Shown here piece by piece: positions 32,901-41,239 of a stretch of DNA of 64,000 bases. The stretch is from Oscillospiraceae bacterium (lineage in GTDB: Bacteria > Bacillota > Clostridia > Oscillospirales > Oscillospiraceae): the NCBI GenBank assembly GCA_022846095.1, contig AP025583.1:1736001-1800000 (forward strand), in the 5' to 3' direction. Position numbers and translations under genes: made by a program. The notes under the pieces were generated by a model. The model saw nothing but the letters and a program-made list of their open reading frames with translations. It searched no databases and was not told the DNA's origin. Within the stretch, counting starts at the first letter, position 1; each line of letters opens with the position of its first letter.

Positions 32901-34097
32901 CACCCCGGCGGCATGGTGGTCATCCCCCAGAACCGGGAGATCTACGACTTCTGCCCGGTGCAGCACCCCGCCGACGACACGGGCACGGACATTGTGACGA
33001 CCCATTTCGAATACCACTCCATGGAGTCCAACCTCCTGAAGCTGGATATGCTGGGGCACGACGATCCCACCATGATCCGCATGCTGGAGGATCTGACCGG
33101 CGTGAACGCCCGGGAGATCCCGCTGGACGACCCGGACACCATGAGCCTGTTCACCACCTCGGAGAAGATGGGCTTCGTGGACGACAAGATCCTGGGGCCC
33201 ACCGGCGCGGTGGCCATCCCGGAGTTCGGCACCTCCTTTGTCCGGGGTATGCTGGTGGATACCCAGCCCCACGAGTTCGATATTCTGGTGCGGCTGTCCG
33301 GCTTCTCCCACGGCACCGACGTGTGGCTGGGCAACGCCAAGGATCTCATCGTCGACCAGGGTATCCCCGTCGGGCAGGCCATCGGCTGCCGCGACGACAT
33401 TATGCTCTTCCTCATCTCCTGCGGTATGCCGGAGAAGCGGGCGTTCAAGATCATGGAGGCCGTGCGGAAGGGCAGGGGCCTGCCCGAGGGGGCGGAGGAG
33501 GAGATGGTGGCCGCCGGGGTGCCCGGCTGGTATATCGGCTCCTGCAAAAAGATCAAATACCTCTTCCCCAAGGCCCACGCCGTGGCCTACGTGATGATGG
33601 CCTTCCGCATCGCCTGGTTCAAGGTGCACCGGCCCCTGGCCTTCTACGCCGCCTATTTCTCCATCCGGGCCAAGGCCTTCGACGAGACCTGCATGTGCCG
33701 GGGTATGGAGACCGTGCAGAAGAAGATGAAGGAGATTAGGGCCAAGGACAAGGCGGCCACCGCCGTGGAGCAGGACATGCTGGTCACCCTGGAGGTGTGC
33801 TACGAGTTCTACCTGCGGGGCTTCACCTTCCGGCCGGTGGATCTCTACCAGTCCCACGCCACCCTGTTCCAGATGGACGAGGAGGCGGGGACCCTCATGC
33901 CGCCCTTCTCCGCCATACCAGGCCTGGGGGAGACGGCGGCCTGGTCCATCATGGAGCAGCGGGAGGGCAAGCATTTCATCTCCATCGAGGAGTTCTCCGC
34001 CGCCTGCCCCAAGGTGTCCAAAACCCATATCGAGCAGCTCAAGGCCGCCGGGGCGCTGGACGGCATGCCGGATACCAGCCAGATTACTTTATTTTAG
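29979..34097 (+). CDS. polC: DNA polymerase III alpha subunit, PolC type
   Basis: The Gram-positive replicative polymerase with built-in 3'-5' exonuclease, 1372 residues. Domain order: N-terminal domain; linker (Pro/Ala-rich, about 75-100); OB fold near 155-230 (VVVEGDVFAMDHKEL); PHP part with ELHLHTTMSAMDALT (about 260-274) and AITDHG; inserted DEDDh exonuclease starting EIVCFDIETTGLDRR (about 350-364); second PHP part; palm with PDIDLNFSGEY (about 897-907); zinc finger YRCPACKH...CPVCGAQY (about 838-880); C-terminal helix-hairpin-helix region. All catalytic Asp are visible. No proS gene precedes it, unlike in Bacillus. It is the last gene of the cluster before ferritin. Confidence 0.97.
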   Translation: MPEQKIPFLNLFSAWRPEADLLPVAGACQVTAAVIDKAARSLRAEVECALVPGAELRARLERSLAAAYRMERVELNLHAPAAPAPVPPPIPVAGAAPPPAEPEMDDAFKRTEEIRRQALKNLKLARPKEKKKDGPRKKLIFGQHEIRKEPIPMSALELDLGTVVVEGDVFAMDHKELKKRGAWVVNFDMTDYTGSVRINKFFPGDEAKPIVEGVKKNMHLLVQGRLNIDRFTGDMVLEPYAIMEGSKPQKTDDAPEKRVELHLHTTMSAMDALTQVSPKLGPDKNVVRRAEAWGHRAIAITDHGVAQSFPDAWHSAKNIKILYGVEAYYINDVDDRVVVHGEAEQDFHGEIVCFDIETTGLDRRRDVITEIGAVVLRDGEVAETFNTFADPVRPLSREIIELTGITDEMLRGAPSQAEAIAAFLDFAAGRPLAAHNAEFDMGFIAEGCRRMGRPFDSTSLDSLILAQNLLPDLGKYKLDIVAERLNLPAFNHHRASDDAATVAYMLVPFFKMLEDLGVHSLQAINPAMTKVRGGGKARRQPKHLIVLAKNQLGLRNLYKLISYAHLDHFKRYPIMPKSVINQHREGLILGSACEAGELFEAVSKRKDWNELKRIASWYDFLEIQPLCNNAFMLRKGIVQSQEELRDFNRTIVALGKELDKPVCATGDVHFLDPEDEIYRHILLATKGFDDADSELPIYFKTTTEMLQEFSYLGREDCYNVVVRNTNLVADWCEQVEPLPKGLFAPKLEDSDGELKRLVWGKAKALYGEEPPQIVVDRINAELNDIIKCKYDVIYMSAQKLVQDSLEHGYLVGSRGSVGSSLVAFMSGITEVNSLPPHYRCPACKHTDFDYAQDPAHPFGCGADMPDAVCPVCGAQYAKDGFNIPFETFLGFGGDKVPDIDLNFSGEYQAKSHRYTFELFGESHVFRAGTIGTVAEKTAFGYVKKYLDERAMKVSRAEENRLAQGCTGVKRTTGQHPGGMVVIPQNREIYDFCPVQHPADDTGTDIVTTHFEYHSMESNLLKLDMLGHDDPTMIRMLEDLTGVNAREIPLDDPDTMSLFTTSEKMGFVDDKILGPTGAVAIPEFGTSFVRGMLVDTQPHEFDILVRLSGFSHGTDVWLGNAKDLIVDQGIPVGQAIGCRDDIMLFLISCGMPEKRAFKIMEAVRKGRGLPEGAEEEMVAAGVPGWYIGSCKKIKYLFPKAHAVAYVMMAFRIAWFKVHRPLAFYAAYFSIRAKAFDETCMCRGMETVQKKMKEIRAKDKAATAVEQDMLVTLEVCYEFYLRGFTFRPVDLYQSHATLFQMDEEAGTLMPPFSAIPGLGETAAWSIMEQREGKHFISIEEFSAACPKVSKTHIEQLKAAGALDGMPDTSQITLF

Positions 34098-34108
34098 GAG
34101 GAATTATT

Positions 34109-34621
34109 ATGTTGGATCAAAAGGTCGCGCAGCTTATCAATGGGCAGATCAACAAGGAGCTCTACTCCGCCTACCTGTACCTGGACTTTTCCGTCTACTA
34201 CGAGGAGCTGGGCCTGAGCGGCTTTGCCAACTGGTACAACGTCCAGGCCCAGGAGGAGCGGGATCACGCCATGCTCTTCCTGAAATACCTGCAGAACAGC
34301 GGCGGAAAAGTGACTCTGGAGGCGGTGGACGCCCCCGCCGTGAAGCCGGGCAGCGCCGCGGCGGTGCTGGACGAGGGGCTGAAGCACGAGCAGTACGTCA
34401 CCGCCCTGATCCACGCCATCTACGACGCGGCCTACACGGTGAAGGACTTCCGCACCATGCAGTTCCTGGACTGGTTCGTGAAGGAGCAGGGCGAGGAGGA
34501 GAAAAACGCCGAGGACCTCATCAAGAAGATGGCCCTCTTCGGCGGCGACGCCAAGGGCCTTTATATGCTGGACGCCGAGCTGGCCGCGCGGGTGTACACC
34601 GCGCCCTCGCTGGTGCTGTAA
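34109..34621 (+). CDS. Ferritin (bacterial FtnA type, non-haem)
   Basis: Iron storage and detoxification protein that forms a 24-mer shell and oxidises Fe(II). It has 170 residues from ATG 34109 behind AGGAGG. Ferroxidase ligands are visible: Glu17 in NKELYSAYLYL, Glu50 and His53 in AQEERDHAMLF, Glu94 near LKHEQYV, and QGEEEKNAEDL with Glu127/Gln region. It begins 11 bases after polC and probably shares its transcript. A bulged GC-rich hairpin with TTTTA ends the operon. Confidence 0.94.
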   Translation: MLDQKVAQLINGQINKELYSAYLYLDFSVYYEELGLSGFANWYNVQAQEERDHAMLFLKYLQNSGGKVTLEAVDAPAVKPGSAAAVLDEGLKHEQYVTALIHAIYDAAYTVKDFRTMQFLDWFVKEQGEEEKNAEDLIKKMALFGGDAKGLYMLDAELAARVYTAPSLVL

Positions 34622-34624
34622 GGA

Positions 34625-34668
34625 AAAACGCGGACGGCGCGGCCCTGTGCCGTCCCGTCCGCCGTTTT
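34625..34668 (+). terminator. Terminator after ferritin
   Basis: An imperfect stem: AAAACGCGGACGGC (34625-34638 region) against GTCCCGTCCGCCGTTTT (34652-34668), with one bulge, ending in TTTTAT. Confidence 0.65.
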
Positions 34669-34707
34669 ATAGGGGGGCGCTGTTCGGGCAGCCCGGCCCG
34701 CTTCCCC

Positions 34708-34736
34708 TTGACAAACGGTTTTTGATGTAGTATATT
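34708..34736 (+). promoter_or_regulatory. Promoter of the histidine operon
   Basis: Consensus TTGACA (34708-34713), a 17-base spacer and TATATT (34731-34736). The leader of about 30 bases is too short for a T-box or leader-peptide attenuator. Confidence 0.85.
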
Positions 34737-34772
34737 AGCGTGGTAAAGCGTTAAAGTAAATGAGGGAAGCCA

Positions 34773-35942
34773 ATGAAATACGCCATCAACACGCCCGAGG
34801 GCACCCGGGATCTCCTCTTCGCCGAGTGCCGGGACCGCAGGCGGGTGCAGGCCGCGCTGACCGGCCTCTTCCGCCGCCGGGGCTACGCCGAGGTCTCCAC
34901 CCCCGAGGTGGAGTTCTACGACATCTTCCTCCAGTCGGGCAACCCCATGCCCCAGGAGGCCATGCTCAAGATCATCGACCGCAGCGGCAAGATTATGGTC
35001 ATGCGGCCCGACTGCACCACCCCCATCGCCCGGGTGGCGGCCACCAAGCTGCGCGCCATGACGCTGCCCCAGCGGCTGTACTACCAGCAGACCGTCTTCC
35101 GCTCCGGCGCGGAGCACCGGGGGGGCAGCAGCGAGATCGCCCAGTGCGGCGTGGAGCTGCTGGGCGCCGCCGGGGCCAAGGCCGACCTGGAGATGGTGGC
35201 CATGGCGGTGGACACCCTGCGGGAGAGCGGCGTGGAGGGCTTCCATGTGGAGCTGGGCCACGCGGGCTTCTTCCGGGATCTGGCCGTCCGGATGGACCTG
35301 GACGGCGAGGTTAACGAGCGTATGCGCCTGCTCATCGAGGGCAAGAACTTCGCGGCCCTGAACGACCTGCTGGAGCCCTACGCGGGGCGGCCCGCCTGCG
35401 CGGCCCTCAAGCGGCTCTCCCGCCTCTTCGGCGGGGTGGAGGTGCTGGACGAGGCCGAGGCCCTGGCCGGGGAGAACGAGGCGGTCGCTTACCTGCGCGC
35501 CCTGTACGGCGAGCTGTCCGCCGCCGGCTACGGCGGGGCGGTCCGCTTCGACCTGGGCATGGTCCACCAGATCGACTACTACACCGGCGTGGTATTCCGG
35601 GGCTACGTGGAGGGGGCGGGGGCCCCTGTGCTCTCCGGCGGGCGGTACGACAAGCTGTGCGAGGCCTTCGGCCGCCCCGCCCCCGCCACCGGCTTCGCCG
35701 TGGACGTGGACGCGGTGGCGGGCTGCCTGCCCACGGAGGAGCCCCAGTGCGTGGGCACCCTGATCCACTTCGGCCCCGGCGGGCTGGCCCGGGCCCTCAG
35801 GGCCGTGGACGGGCGGGTGGCCGGCTCCTGCGAGATCTCCCCCTGCGCCACGCTGGAGGCCACCCTGGCCCTGGCGCGGGAGAAGGGGGCCTGCTCCGTG
35901 CTGGTGCTGGAGGAGGACGGGGAGAGGATGGTAAGTGTATGA
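34773..35942 (+). CDS. hisZ: ATP phosphoribosyltransferase regulatory subunit
   Basis: A HisRS-like protein without tRNA ligase function that activates the short HisG. It has 389 residues. It has the class II synthetase core: INTPEGTRDLLFAECRDRR (5-23), motif 2-like RLYYQQTVFRSGAEHRGGSS and the GGRYDKLCEAFG motif 3-like part (about 290-301). It lacks the HisRS anticodon-binding domain. Ribosome site GAGGGAAG. As the first gene of the operon it sets the start. It overlaps hisG by ATGA. Confidence 0.94.
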   Translation: MKYAINTPEGTRDLLFAECRDRRRVQAALTGLFRRRGYAEVSTPEVEFYDIFLQSGNPMPQEAMLKIIDRSGKIMVMRPDCTTPIARVAATKLRAMTLPQRLYYQQTVFRSGAEHRGGSSEIAQCGVELLGAAGAKADLEMVAMAVDTLRESGVEGFHVELGHAGFFRDLAVRMDLDGEVNERMRLLIEGKNFAALNDLLEPYAGRPACAALKRLSRLFGGVEVLDEAEALAGENEAVAYLRALYGELSAAGYGGAVRFDLGMVHQIDYYTGVVFRGYVEGAGAPVLSGGRYDKLCEAFGRPAPATGFAVDVDAVAGCLPTEEPQCVGTLIHFGPGGLARALRAVDGRVAGSCEISPCATLEATLALAREKGACSVLVLEEDGERMVSV

Positions 35943-36589
35943 CGGTGAACACAAACCGAATGCGTATCGCCCTGACCAAGGGGCGCCTGCAGGACCGGAG
36001 CGTGGAGCTCTTCGAGGCCATGGGCCTGGACTGCGCCCCCATCCGGGAGCCGGGCCGCCGCCTGATCCACAGCCTGCCCAACTACCCGCTGGACGCGGTG
36101 CTGGCCAAGGCCCCGGACGTGATCACCTACGTGGAGCACGGGGTGTGTGACCTGGGCATCGTGGGCAAGGACACCATCATGGAGCAGGGCAAGTCCTTTT
36201 ACGAGGTGCTGGATCTGGGCTTCGGCAAGTGCCGCTTCGCCCTGGCGGTGAAGCAGGGGGCCGACTTCTACGGCACCTACCGCACCCGGCGCATCGCCAC
36301 CAAATACCCCAACGTGGCCCGGGGCTTCTTCGCGGGCAAGGGCATGGACGTGGACATCATCAAAATTGAGGGCTCGGTGGAGCTGGCCCCCATCCTGGAC
36401 CTGGCCGACGCCATCGTGGACATCGTGGAGACCGGGGCCACCCTGCGGGAAAACGGCCTGGTGCCCATCGAGGACGTGGCGCAGGTGAGCGCCCGCCTCA
36501 TCGTGAATACCGCCGCCATGAAGCTGCACAAGGCGGAGATCGAGGACTTTATCGCCCGGTGTGAGGCGGAATTGGAGGCGCGGGCATGA
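35939..36589 (+). CDS. hisG: ATP phosphoribosyltransferase, short form
   Basis: The first enzyme of histidine synthesis, condensing ATP and PRPP. ATG 35939 overlaps the hisZ stop (ATGA). The 216 residues are the short form, which lacks the C-terminal regulatory domain and needs HisZ. MRIALTKGRLQDRSVELFEA (about 8-27), VEHGVCDLGIVGKDTI (about 65-80) and the PRPP loop VDIVETGATLRENGL (about 160-174) are intact. GTG 35945 or ATG 35960 are alternative starts. Confidence 0.95.
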   Translation: MTVNTNRMRIALTKGRLQDRSVELFEAMGLDCAPIREPGRRLIHSLPNYPLDAVLAKAPDVITYVEHGVCDLGIVGKDTIMEQGKSFYEVLDLGFGKCRFALAVKQGADFYGTYRTRRIATKYPNVARGFFAGKGMDVDIIKIEGSVELAPILDLADAIVDIVETGATLRENGLVPIEDVAQVSARLIVNTAAMKLHKAEIEDFIARCEAELEARA

Positions 36590-37866
36590 TTCAGATTGTA
36601 AAAGCGGACGGCGTACAGGAGCGGGCGGTCATCGCCGCCATGCGCGCCCGTGCGGCCAGCGCCAACACGGAAATTGAGCTGGCCGTCTCCGCCGTGATGC
36701 AGAATGTAAAGGAAAAAGGCCTTGCAGCGGTGGAGGACTACTCCCGCCGCTTCGACGGCAAGATGCCCTATGAGATCGGCCCCGAAAAGCTGGAGGCGGC
36801 CTATGCCGCCTGTCCCCGGCCGCTGATCGCGGCCATGGAGCGCTCGGCGGCCAACATCCGGGACTACAATGAGCGCCTGCTGGCGAAGAGCATGGAGTGG
36901 ACCTCCCCCGACGGGGGCCGGGTGGGCCGCATCGTCCGGGGCCTGACCCGGGTGGGCATCTACGTGCCCGGCGGCACGGCGGCCTACCCCTCCTCGGTAC
37001 TGATGAACGCGGTGCCCGCCAAGGTGGCCGGGGTGGAGGAGATCGTCATGGTCACACCCCCCACGGAGCACCTGAACGATGCGGTGCTGGCCGCAGCCAA
37101 AATCGCCGGGGTGGACCGGGTGATCGCCGTGGGCGGCGCCCAGGCGGTGGCCGCGCTGACCTACGGCGCGGGCTTCATCCCCCGGGTGGATAAGCTGGTG
37201 GGGCCGGGCAACGCCTACGTGGCGGCGGCCAAGCGTATGGCCTACGGCGCGCTGGACATCGACATGGTGGCCGGGCCCTCCGAGGTGCTGGTCATCGCCG
37301 ACGGCTCCGCCAACCCCAAATTTGTGGCCGCCGACCTGCTCAGCCAGGCCGAGCACGACAAGCTGGCCTCCTCCGTACTGCTCACCACCAGCATGGAGCT
37401 GGCCAAGGCGGTGGACGGGGAGATCGTCCGCCAGACGGGCTACCTCAGCCGCAGCGAGATTATGGAGTGCTCCCTCCGGGACTTCGGCTGCGCCATCGTG
37501 TGCGATACCCTGGACGGGGCGGCGGAACTGGCCAACGAGATCGCCCCGGAGCACCTGGAGATCGTCACCGGGGACCCCCGGGCCCTGCTGCCGCGGATCA
37601 AAAATGCGGGGGCGGTGTTCCTGGGCGAGTGGTCGCCCGAGCCCCTGGGGGACTACCTGGCGGGGCCCAACCATGTGCTGCCCACCTCGGGCACCGCCCG
37701 CTTCTTCTCGCCCCTGTCGGTGGACAGCTTCCTGAAAACCATGAGCGTGGTGGAGTACGGACGGGACGACCTGGAGCCCATCCACGGACAGGTGGTCGCC
37801 ATGGCGGAGGCCGAGCGGCTCACCGCCCACGCCAACTCCATCCGCGTACGCTTTGGGGAGGACTGA
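36586..37866 (+). CDS. hisD: Histidinol dehydrogenase
   Basis: The last enzyme of the pathway: two-step NAD-dependent oxidation of histidinol to histidine, zinc-dependent. It has 426 residues. YVPGGTAAYPSSVLMNAVPA (about 126-145), GGAQAVAALTYGAG, VGPGNAYVAAAKR and MVAGPSEVLVIAD are family blocks. AEHDKLASSVLLTT (about 256-269) contains the zinc ligand His and EIAPEHLEIV the catalytic Glu-His. It overlaps hisG by ATGA. Confidence 0.97.
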   Translation: MIQIVKADGVQERAVIAAMRARAASANTEIELAVSAVMQNVKEKGLAAVEDYSRRFDGKMPYEIGPEKLEAAYAACPRPLIAAMERSAANIRDYNERLLAKSMEWTSPDGGRVGRIVRGLTRVGIYVPGGTAAYPSSVLMNAVPAKVAGVEEIVMVTPPTEHLNDAVLAAAKIAGVDRVIAVGGAQAVAALTYGAGFIPRVDKLVGPGNAYVAAAKRMAYGALDIDMVAGPSEVLVIADGSANPKFVAADLLSQAEHDKLASSVLLTTSMELAKAVDGEIVRQTGYLSRSEIMECSLRDFGCAIVCDTLDGAAELANEIAPEHLEIVTGDPRALLPRIKNAGAVFLGEWSPEPLGDYLAGPNHVLPTSGTARFFSPLSVDSFLKTMSVVEYGRDDLEPIHGQVVAMAEAERLTAHANSIRVRFGED

Positions 37867-37868
37867 GT

Positions 37869-38447
37869 ATGGCACGAAGTTCCAATATTTCCCGGGAAAC
37901 CAAGGAGACCAAGATCTATGTTTCCCTCACCCTGGAGGGCGGCTCGGTTCAGGTCGGCACCGGCATCGGCTTCTTCGATCACATGCTCACCGCCCTGGCC
38001 TTTTACGCGGGCTTCGGGCTGGAGGTGCGGGCCCAGGGGGATCTGCACGTGGACGGCCACCACACAGTGGAGGATGTGGGCATCGTGCTGGGCCAGGCCC
38101 TGCGGGAGGCCCTGGGGGACAAGCGGGGCATCCGCCGCTTCGCCTCGGCCTGCGTGCCTATGGACGAGGCGCTTTGCTTCACCGCCCTGGACTGCTCGGG
38201 CCGGGCCTTCCTGGTCTTTGACGCTCAGATGCCCCAGAGCGTAATCGGGGGGTACGATTCCTGCCTCACGGAGGAGTTTATGCGCGCGCTGGCCATGAAC
38301 GCGGGGCTCACCCTGCACCAGCGCTGCCTGTACGGCAAAAACGCCCACCATATCACCGAGGGCCTGTTCAAGTCCCTGGGCATCGCCCTCAAGGACGCGG
38401 TGCGGCAGGAGGGGGAGGGCGTGACCTCCACCAAAGGGGTGTTGTAG
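37869..38447 (+). CDS. hisB: Imidazoleglycerol-phosphate dehydratase
   Basis: A manganese enzyme that removes water from IGP. The 192 residues are the monofunctional form, without the phosphatase domain. Metal ligands are in FFDHMLTALAFYA (about 35-47), VDGHHTVEDVGI (about 60-71), and the later KNAHHITEGLFKSL (about 160-173). It starts two bases after the hisD stop. Confidence 0.97.
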   Translation: MARSSNISRETKETKIYVSLTLEGGSVQVGTGIGFFDHMLTALAFYAGFGLEVRAQGDLHVDGHHTVEDVGIVLGQALREALGDKRGIRRFASACVPMDEALCFTALDCSGRAFLVFDAQMPQSVIGGYDSCLTEEFMRALAMNAGLTLHQRCLYGKNAHHITEGLFKSLGIALKDAVRQEGEGVTSTKGVL

Positions 38448-38448
38448 C

Positions 38449-39057
38449 GTGGGTTACACTGCAATCGTGGATTACGGCGTGGGAAACCTGAAAAGCGTCA
38501 CCAACGCCATGAAGCACCTGGGTCTGGAGACCCGCATCACGGGCCGTGCGGAGGAGCTGGAGCGCGCCGACGCCATCATCCTGCCCGGCGTGGGGGCCTT
38601 CCCCGACGCGGCGGAGCGGCTGCGGGCCCCCGGCCTGGACAAGCTGCTGGCGGAGCAGGCGGAAAAGAAGCCCATCCTGGGCATCTGCCTGGGCATGCAG
38701 CTCCTTTTTGACACGGGGGAGGAGGTGCGGCCCTGTAAAGGCTTAGGGCTTGTCCCCGGCAGCGTGCGGAAAATCGCCACCGGGCGCAAGCTGCCCCACA
38801 TCGGCTGGAACAGCCTGCGCTTTCCCAACCCCTCGCCCCTCTTCGCGGGGCTGGAGGAGGGGTGCTGCGTCTACTTCGTCCACTCCTTCTGCGCCGTGGC
38901 GGACCGGGAGCAGGACGTGATTGCCGTAACGGACTACGGCGTGCCCGTGGTGGCCGCGGTGGGGCGGGGCAACGTGTACGGCTGCCAGTTCCACCCGGAG
39001 AAGAGCGGCGAGGTGGGGCTTCAGATTTTGAAGAACTTCGGAGGGCTGAACCGATGA
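38449..39057 (+). CDS. hisH: Imidazole glycerol phosphate synthase, glutaminase subunit
   Basis: The class I glutamine amidotransferase partner of HisF, delivering ammonia. It has 202 residues and starts at GTG 38449, one base after the hisB stop. Catalytic Cys is in LGICLGMQLLFD (about 78-89), and His-Glu is in YGCQFHPEKSGEVG (about 180-193). The N-terminal VDYGVGNLKSVTNAM is typical. It overlaps hisA by ATGA. Confidence 0.97.
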   Translation: MGYTAIVDYGVGNLKSVTNAMKHLGLETRITGRAEELERADAIILPGVGAFPDAAERLRAPGLDKLLAEQAEKKPILGICLGMQLLFDTGEEVRPCKGLGLVPGSVRKIATGRKLPHIGWNSLRFPNPSPLFAGLEEGCCVYFVHSFCAVADREQDVIAVTDYGVPVVAAVGRGNVYGCQFHPEKSGEVGLQILKNFGGLNR

Positions 39058-39776
39058 TCCTGCTGCCGGCCATCGATCTGAAAGACTGTAAGGTTGTACG
39101 CCTTTACAAAGGCGACTTTGACACGGTGCACCAGGTGGCCGACGATTCAAAGGCCACCGCCGCCGCCTTCCGGGCCGCCGGAGCCCGCTGGCTCCACACG
39201 GTGGACCTGGACGGGGCCAGGAGCGGGGTGCGGAAGAACGGGGCCGTGGTGGCCGAGCTCGCCGCCGCGTCCGGGCTCAAGGTGGAGCTGGGGGGCGGTA
39301 TGCGCTCCATGGCCGACCTGGCGTGGGCCGACGCCGCCGGGGTGGAGCGGATGGTCATCGGCTCCGCCGCGGTTACCGACCGGGATTTTGTGCGCGCCGC
39401 CGTGGCCAGGTACGGCGCAAGGATCGCCGTGGGCATCGACACCCTGGACGGCATCGTAAAGACTGCCGGGTGGACCCGATCCTCCGGCCTGGACTACCTG
39501 GCGTTTGCCCGTGAGATGGAGGAACTCGGTGTAAAGGTTATTATCTTTACGGATATTGCCACCGACGGCACGCTGACCGGGCCGTCCTATGAGCGCCTGG
39601 CGGCGCTCCAAGGGGCGGTTTCCTGCGGCATCGTGGCCTCCGGGGGCGTGACAGACCTGGACGACGTGAAGCGCCTGCGGGACATGGGCCTGTACGGGGC
39701 CATCGTGGGCAAGGCATACTACGCCGGGACGCTGGATCTGGCGCAGGCGGTAAGGGAGGCGGGTGGGCCGTGTTAG
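39054..39776 (+). CDS. hisA: ProFAR isomerase
   Basis: A TIM-barrel isomerase of the fourth pathway step. It has 240 residues from ATG 39054, overlapping his[21 protein letters not shown] (1-20) holds the catalytic Asp8. The second Asp lies in [17 protein letters not shown] (about 161-177), and the phosphate loop in [13 protein letters not shown]. HisA and HisF are paralogues and stand next to each other, as usual. Confidence 0.97.
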   Translation: MILLPAIDLKDCKVVRLYKGDFDTVHQVADDSKATAAAFRAAGARWLHTVDLDGARSGVRKNGAVVAELAAASGLKVELGGGMRSMADLAWADAAGVERMVIGSAAVTDRDFVRAAVARYGARIAVGIDTLDGIVKTAGWTRSSGLDYLAFAREMEELGVKVIIFTDIATDGTLTGPSYERLAALQGAVSCGIVASGGVTDLDDVKRLRDMGLYGAIVGKAYYAGTLDLAQAVREAGGPC

Positions 39777-40525
39777 CCAAACGCATCATCCCCTGCCTGG
39801 ACGTGCGGGACGGCCGGGTGGTCAAGGGGGTCAACTTTGTCCATATCCGTGACGCGGGCGACCCGGTGGAGCTGGCGAAATTTTACTCCGACGCCGGGGC
39901 GGACGAGATCGTCTTTTTGGACATCACCGCCACCAGCGACGGCCGCGCCACCGTGGCCGACGTGGTGGAGCGCACGGCGGAGCAGGTCTTTGTGCCCCTC
40001 ACCGTGGGGGGCGGCATCCGCACACTGGAGGATTTTCAGCAGCTCCTGCGGGCGGGTGCGGACAAGATCTCGGTAAACTCGGCCGCCGTGGCCGACCCCA
40101 CCCTTATCTCCCGTGCCGCCGCACGCTTCGGCAGCCAGTGCGTGGTGCTGGCGGTGGACGCCCGCGCCCGGGGGGACGGGGGCTGGGAGGTGGTGGTCCA
40201 CGGGGGCCGCAAGCCCACGGGGCTGGACCTGCTGGACTGGGTGCGGGAGGGCGAGCGCCGGGGGGCGGGGGAGATCCTGCTCACCTCCATGGACGCCGAC
40301 GGCACCAAGGCGGGCTTCGACTTGGCCATGACGCGGGCGGTGACGGGAGCCGTGGGCGTCCCGGTCATCGCCTCCGGCGGCTGCGGCGGCCTGGAGCACT
40401 TCGCCCAGGTCTTCCGGGAGGCGGACGCCGACGCGGCCCTGGCGGCCTCCCTCTTCCACTTCGGGGAGCTGAGCGTGGGCCGGGTAAAGGCGTATCTGCG
40501 GGATCAGGGCATCCCGGTGAGGTAA
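39770..40525 (+). CDS. hisF: Imidazole glycerol phosphate synthase, cyclase subunit
   Basis: A TIM barrel that closes the imidazole ring with ammonia from HisH. It has 251 residues. The start is GTG 39770, seven bases inside his[21 protein letters not shown] (2-21) contains the catalytic Asp11. The second Asp lies in [17 protein letters not shown] (about 167-183), and the phosphate loop in [13 protein letters not shown]. Confidence 0.97.
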   Translation: MLAKRIIPCLDVRDGRVVKGVNFVHIRDAGDPVELAKFYSDAGADEIVFLDITATSDGRATVADVVERTAEQVFVPLTVGGGIRTLEDFQQLLRAGADKISVNSAAVADPTLISRAAARFGSQCVVLAVDARARGDGGWEVVVHGGRKPTGLDLLDWVREGERRGAGEILLTSMDADGTKAGFDLAMTRAVTGAVGVPVIASGGCGGLEHFAQVFREADADAALAASLFHFGELSVGRVKAYLRDQGIPVR

Positions 40526-40527
40526 GT

Positions 40528-40857
40528 ATGGAATTTGATTTGAATTTGCTCTTTCAAAAATCGGAGCTGATCCCCGTGATTATCCAGCACGCCGGGACGG
40601 GGGAGGTGCTGATGCTGGGCTTTACCAACCGGGAGGCGGCGGAGCTGACCCTCAGCACGAAAACCGCCTGGTTCTGGAGCCGCAGCAGGCAGAAGCTGTG
40701 GAACAAGGGGGAGAGTTCCGGCCATTTCCTGCACGTGAAGCGGGTGGTCACCGACTGCGACACCGACACCCTGCTCTACTTCTGCATCCCCGACGGCCCC
40801 ACCTGCCACACCGGGGCCCAAAGCTGCTTTTTCAAAGTCATTATGGAGGAAGCTTAG
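40528..40857 (+). CDS. hisI: Phosphoribosyl-AMP cyclohydrolase
   Basis: The third pathway step, a zinc- and magnesium-dependent hydrolase. It has 109 residues from ATG 40528, two bases after the hisF stop. WFWSRSRQKLWNKGESSG (about 49-66) and TDCDTDTLLYF (about 75-85) with THTGAQSC-type CHTGAQSCFF carry the metal ligands. In many bacteria hisI and hisE are fused; here they are separate but directly adjacent. Confidence 0.97.
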   Translation: MEFDLNLLFQKSELIPVIIQHAGTGEVLMLGFTNREAAELTLSTKTAWFWSRSRQKLWNKGESSGHFLHVKRVVTDCDTDTLLYFCIPDGPTCHTGAQSCFFKVIMEEA

Positions 40858-41187
40858 ATGGACGACAAGGTACTCAAGGGCCTCTACCAGGTGATCCTGG
40901 ACCGGCGGGCCAACCCCCAGGAGGGCTCCTACACCTGCTACCTCTTCGACAAGGGGCTGGATAAGATCCTCAAGAAGGTGGGCGAGGAGTGCAGCGAGAC
41001 CATTATCGCCGCCAAAAACGGCGTGCAGGGGGACACGGTGGGGGAGATCTCCGACCTTATCTACCATCTGCTGGTGATGATGGCGCAGCAGAATATCCCC
41101 CTGGACGCGGTGCTGGAGGAGCTGGAGCGCCGCAGCGCCAAGATCGGCAACCTCAAGCAGATGCACCAGACCGACAGGGAAAGCTGA
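40858..41187 (+). CDS. hisE: Phosphoribosyl-ATP pyrophosphatase
   Basis: The second pathway step, a MazG-like all-alpha hydrolase of 109 residues. KILKKVGEECSETIIAAKNG (about 38-57) and GEISDLIYHLLVMMAQQ hold the acidic metal ligands (ExxE...ExxD). Its ATG follows the hisI stop without a gap. It is the last gene of the operon; hisC and the histidinol-phosphatase gene are missing from it. No clear terminator is seen before repeat D. Confidence 0.96.
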   Translation: MDDKVLKGLYQVILDRRANPQEGSYTCYLFDKGLDKILKKVGEECSETIIAAKNGVQGDTVGEISDLIYHLLVMMAQQNIPLDAVLEELERRSAKIGNLKQMHQTDRES

Positions 41188-41239
41188 AAAACTAGATAAA
41201 CGGAATTCGGCACGCAAGATGCAATCACCGTTGCTGCAG

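Noticed and set aside
29973-34028. A 1351-codon antisense frame opposite polC.
   Set aside because: Perfect mirror of the polC coding region; the product is His/Gly/Val-rich and matches nothing, whereas polC has all its domains.
34737-34772. T-box or attenuator in front of the his operon.
   Set aside because: Only about 30 bases lie between the expected start of transcription and the hisZ ATG; no specifier or terminator stem fits.
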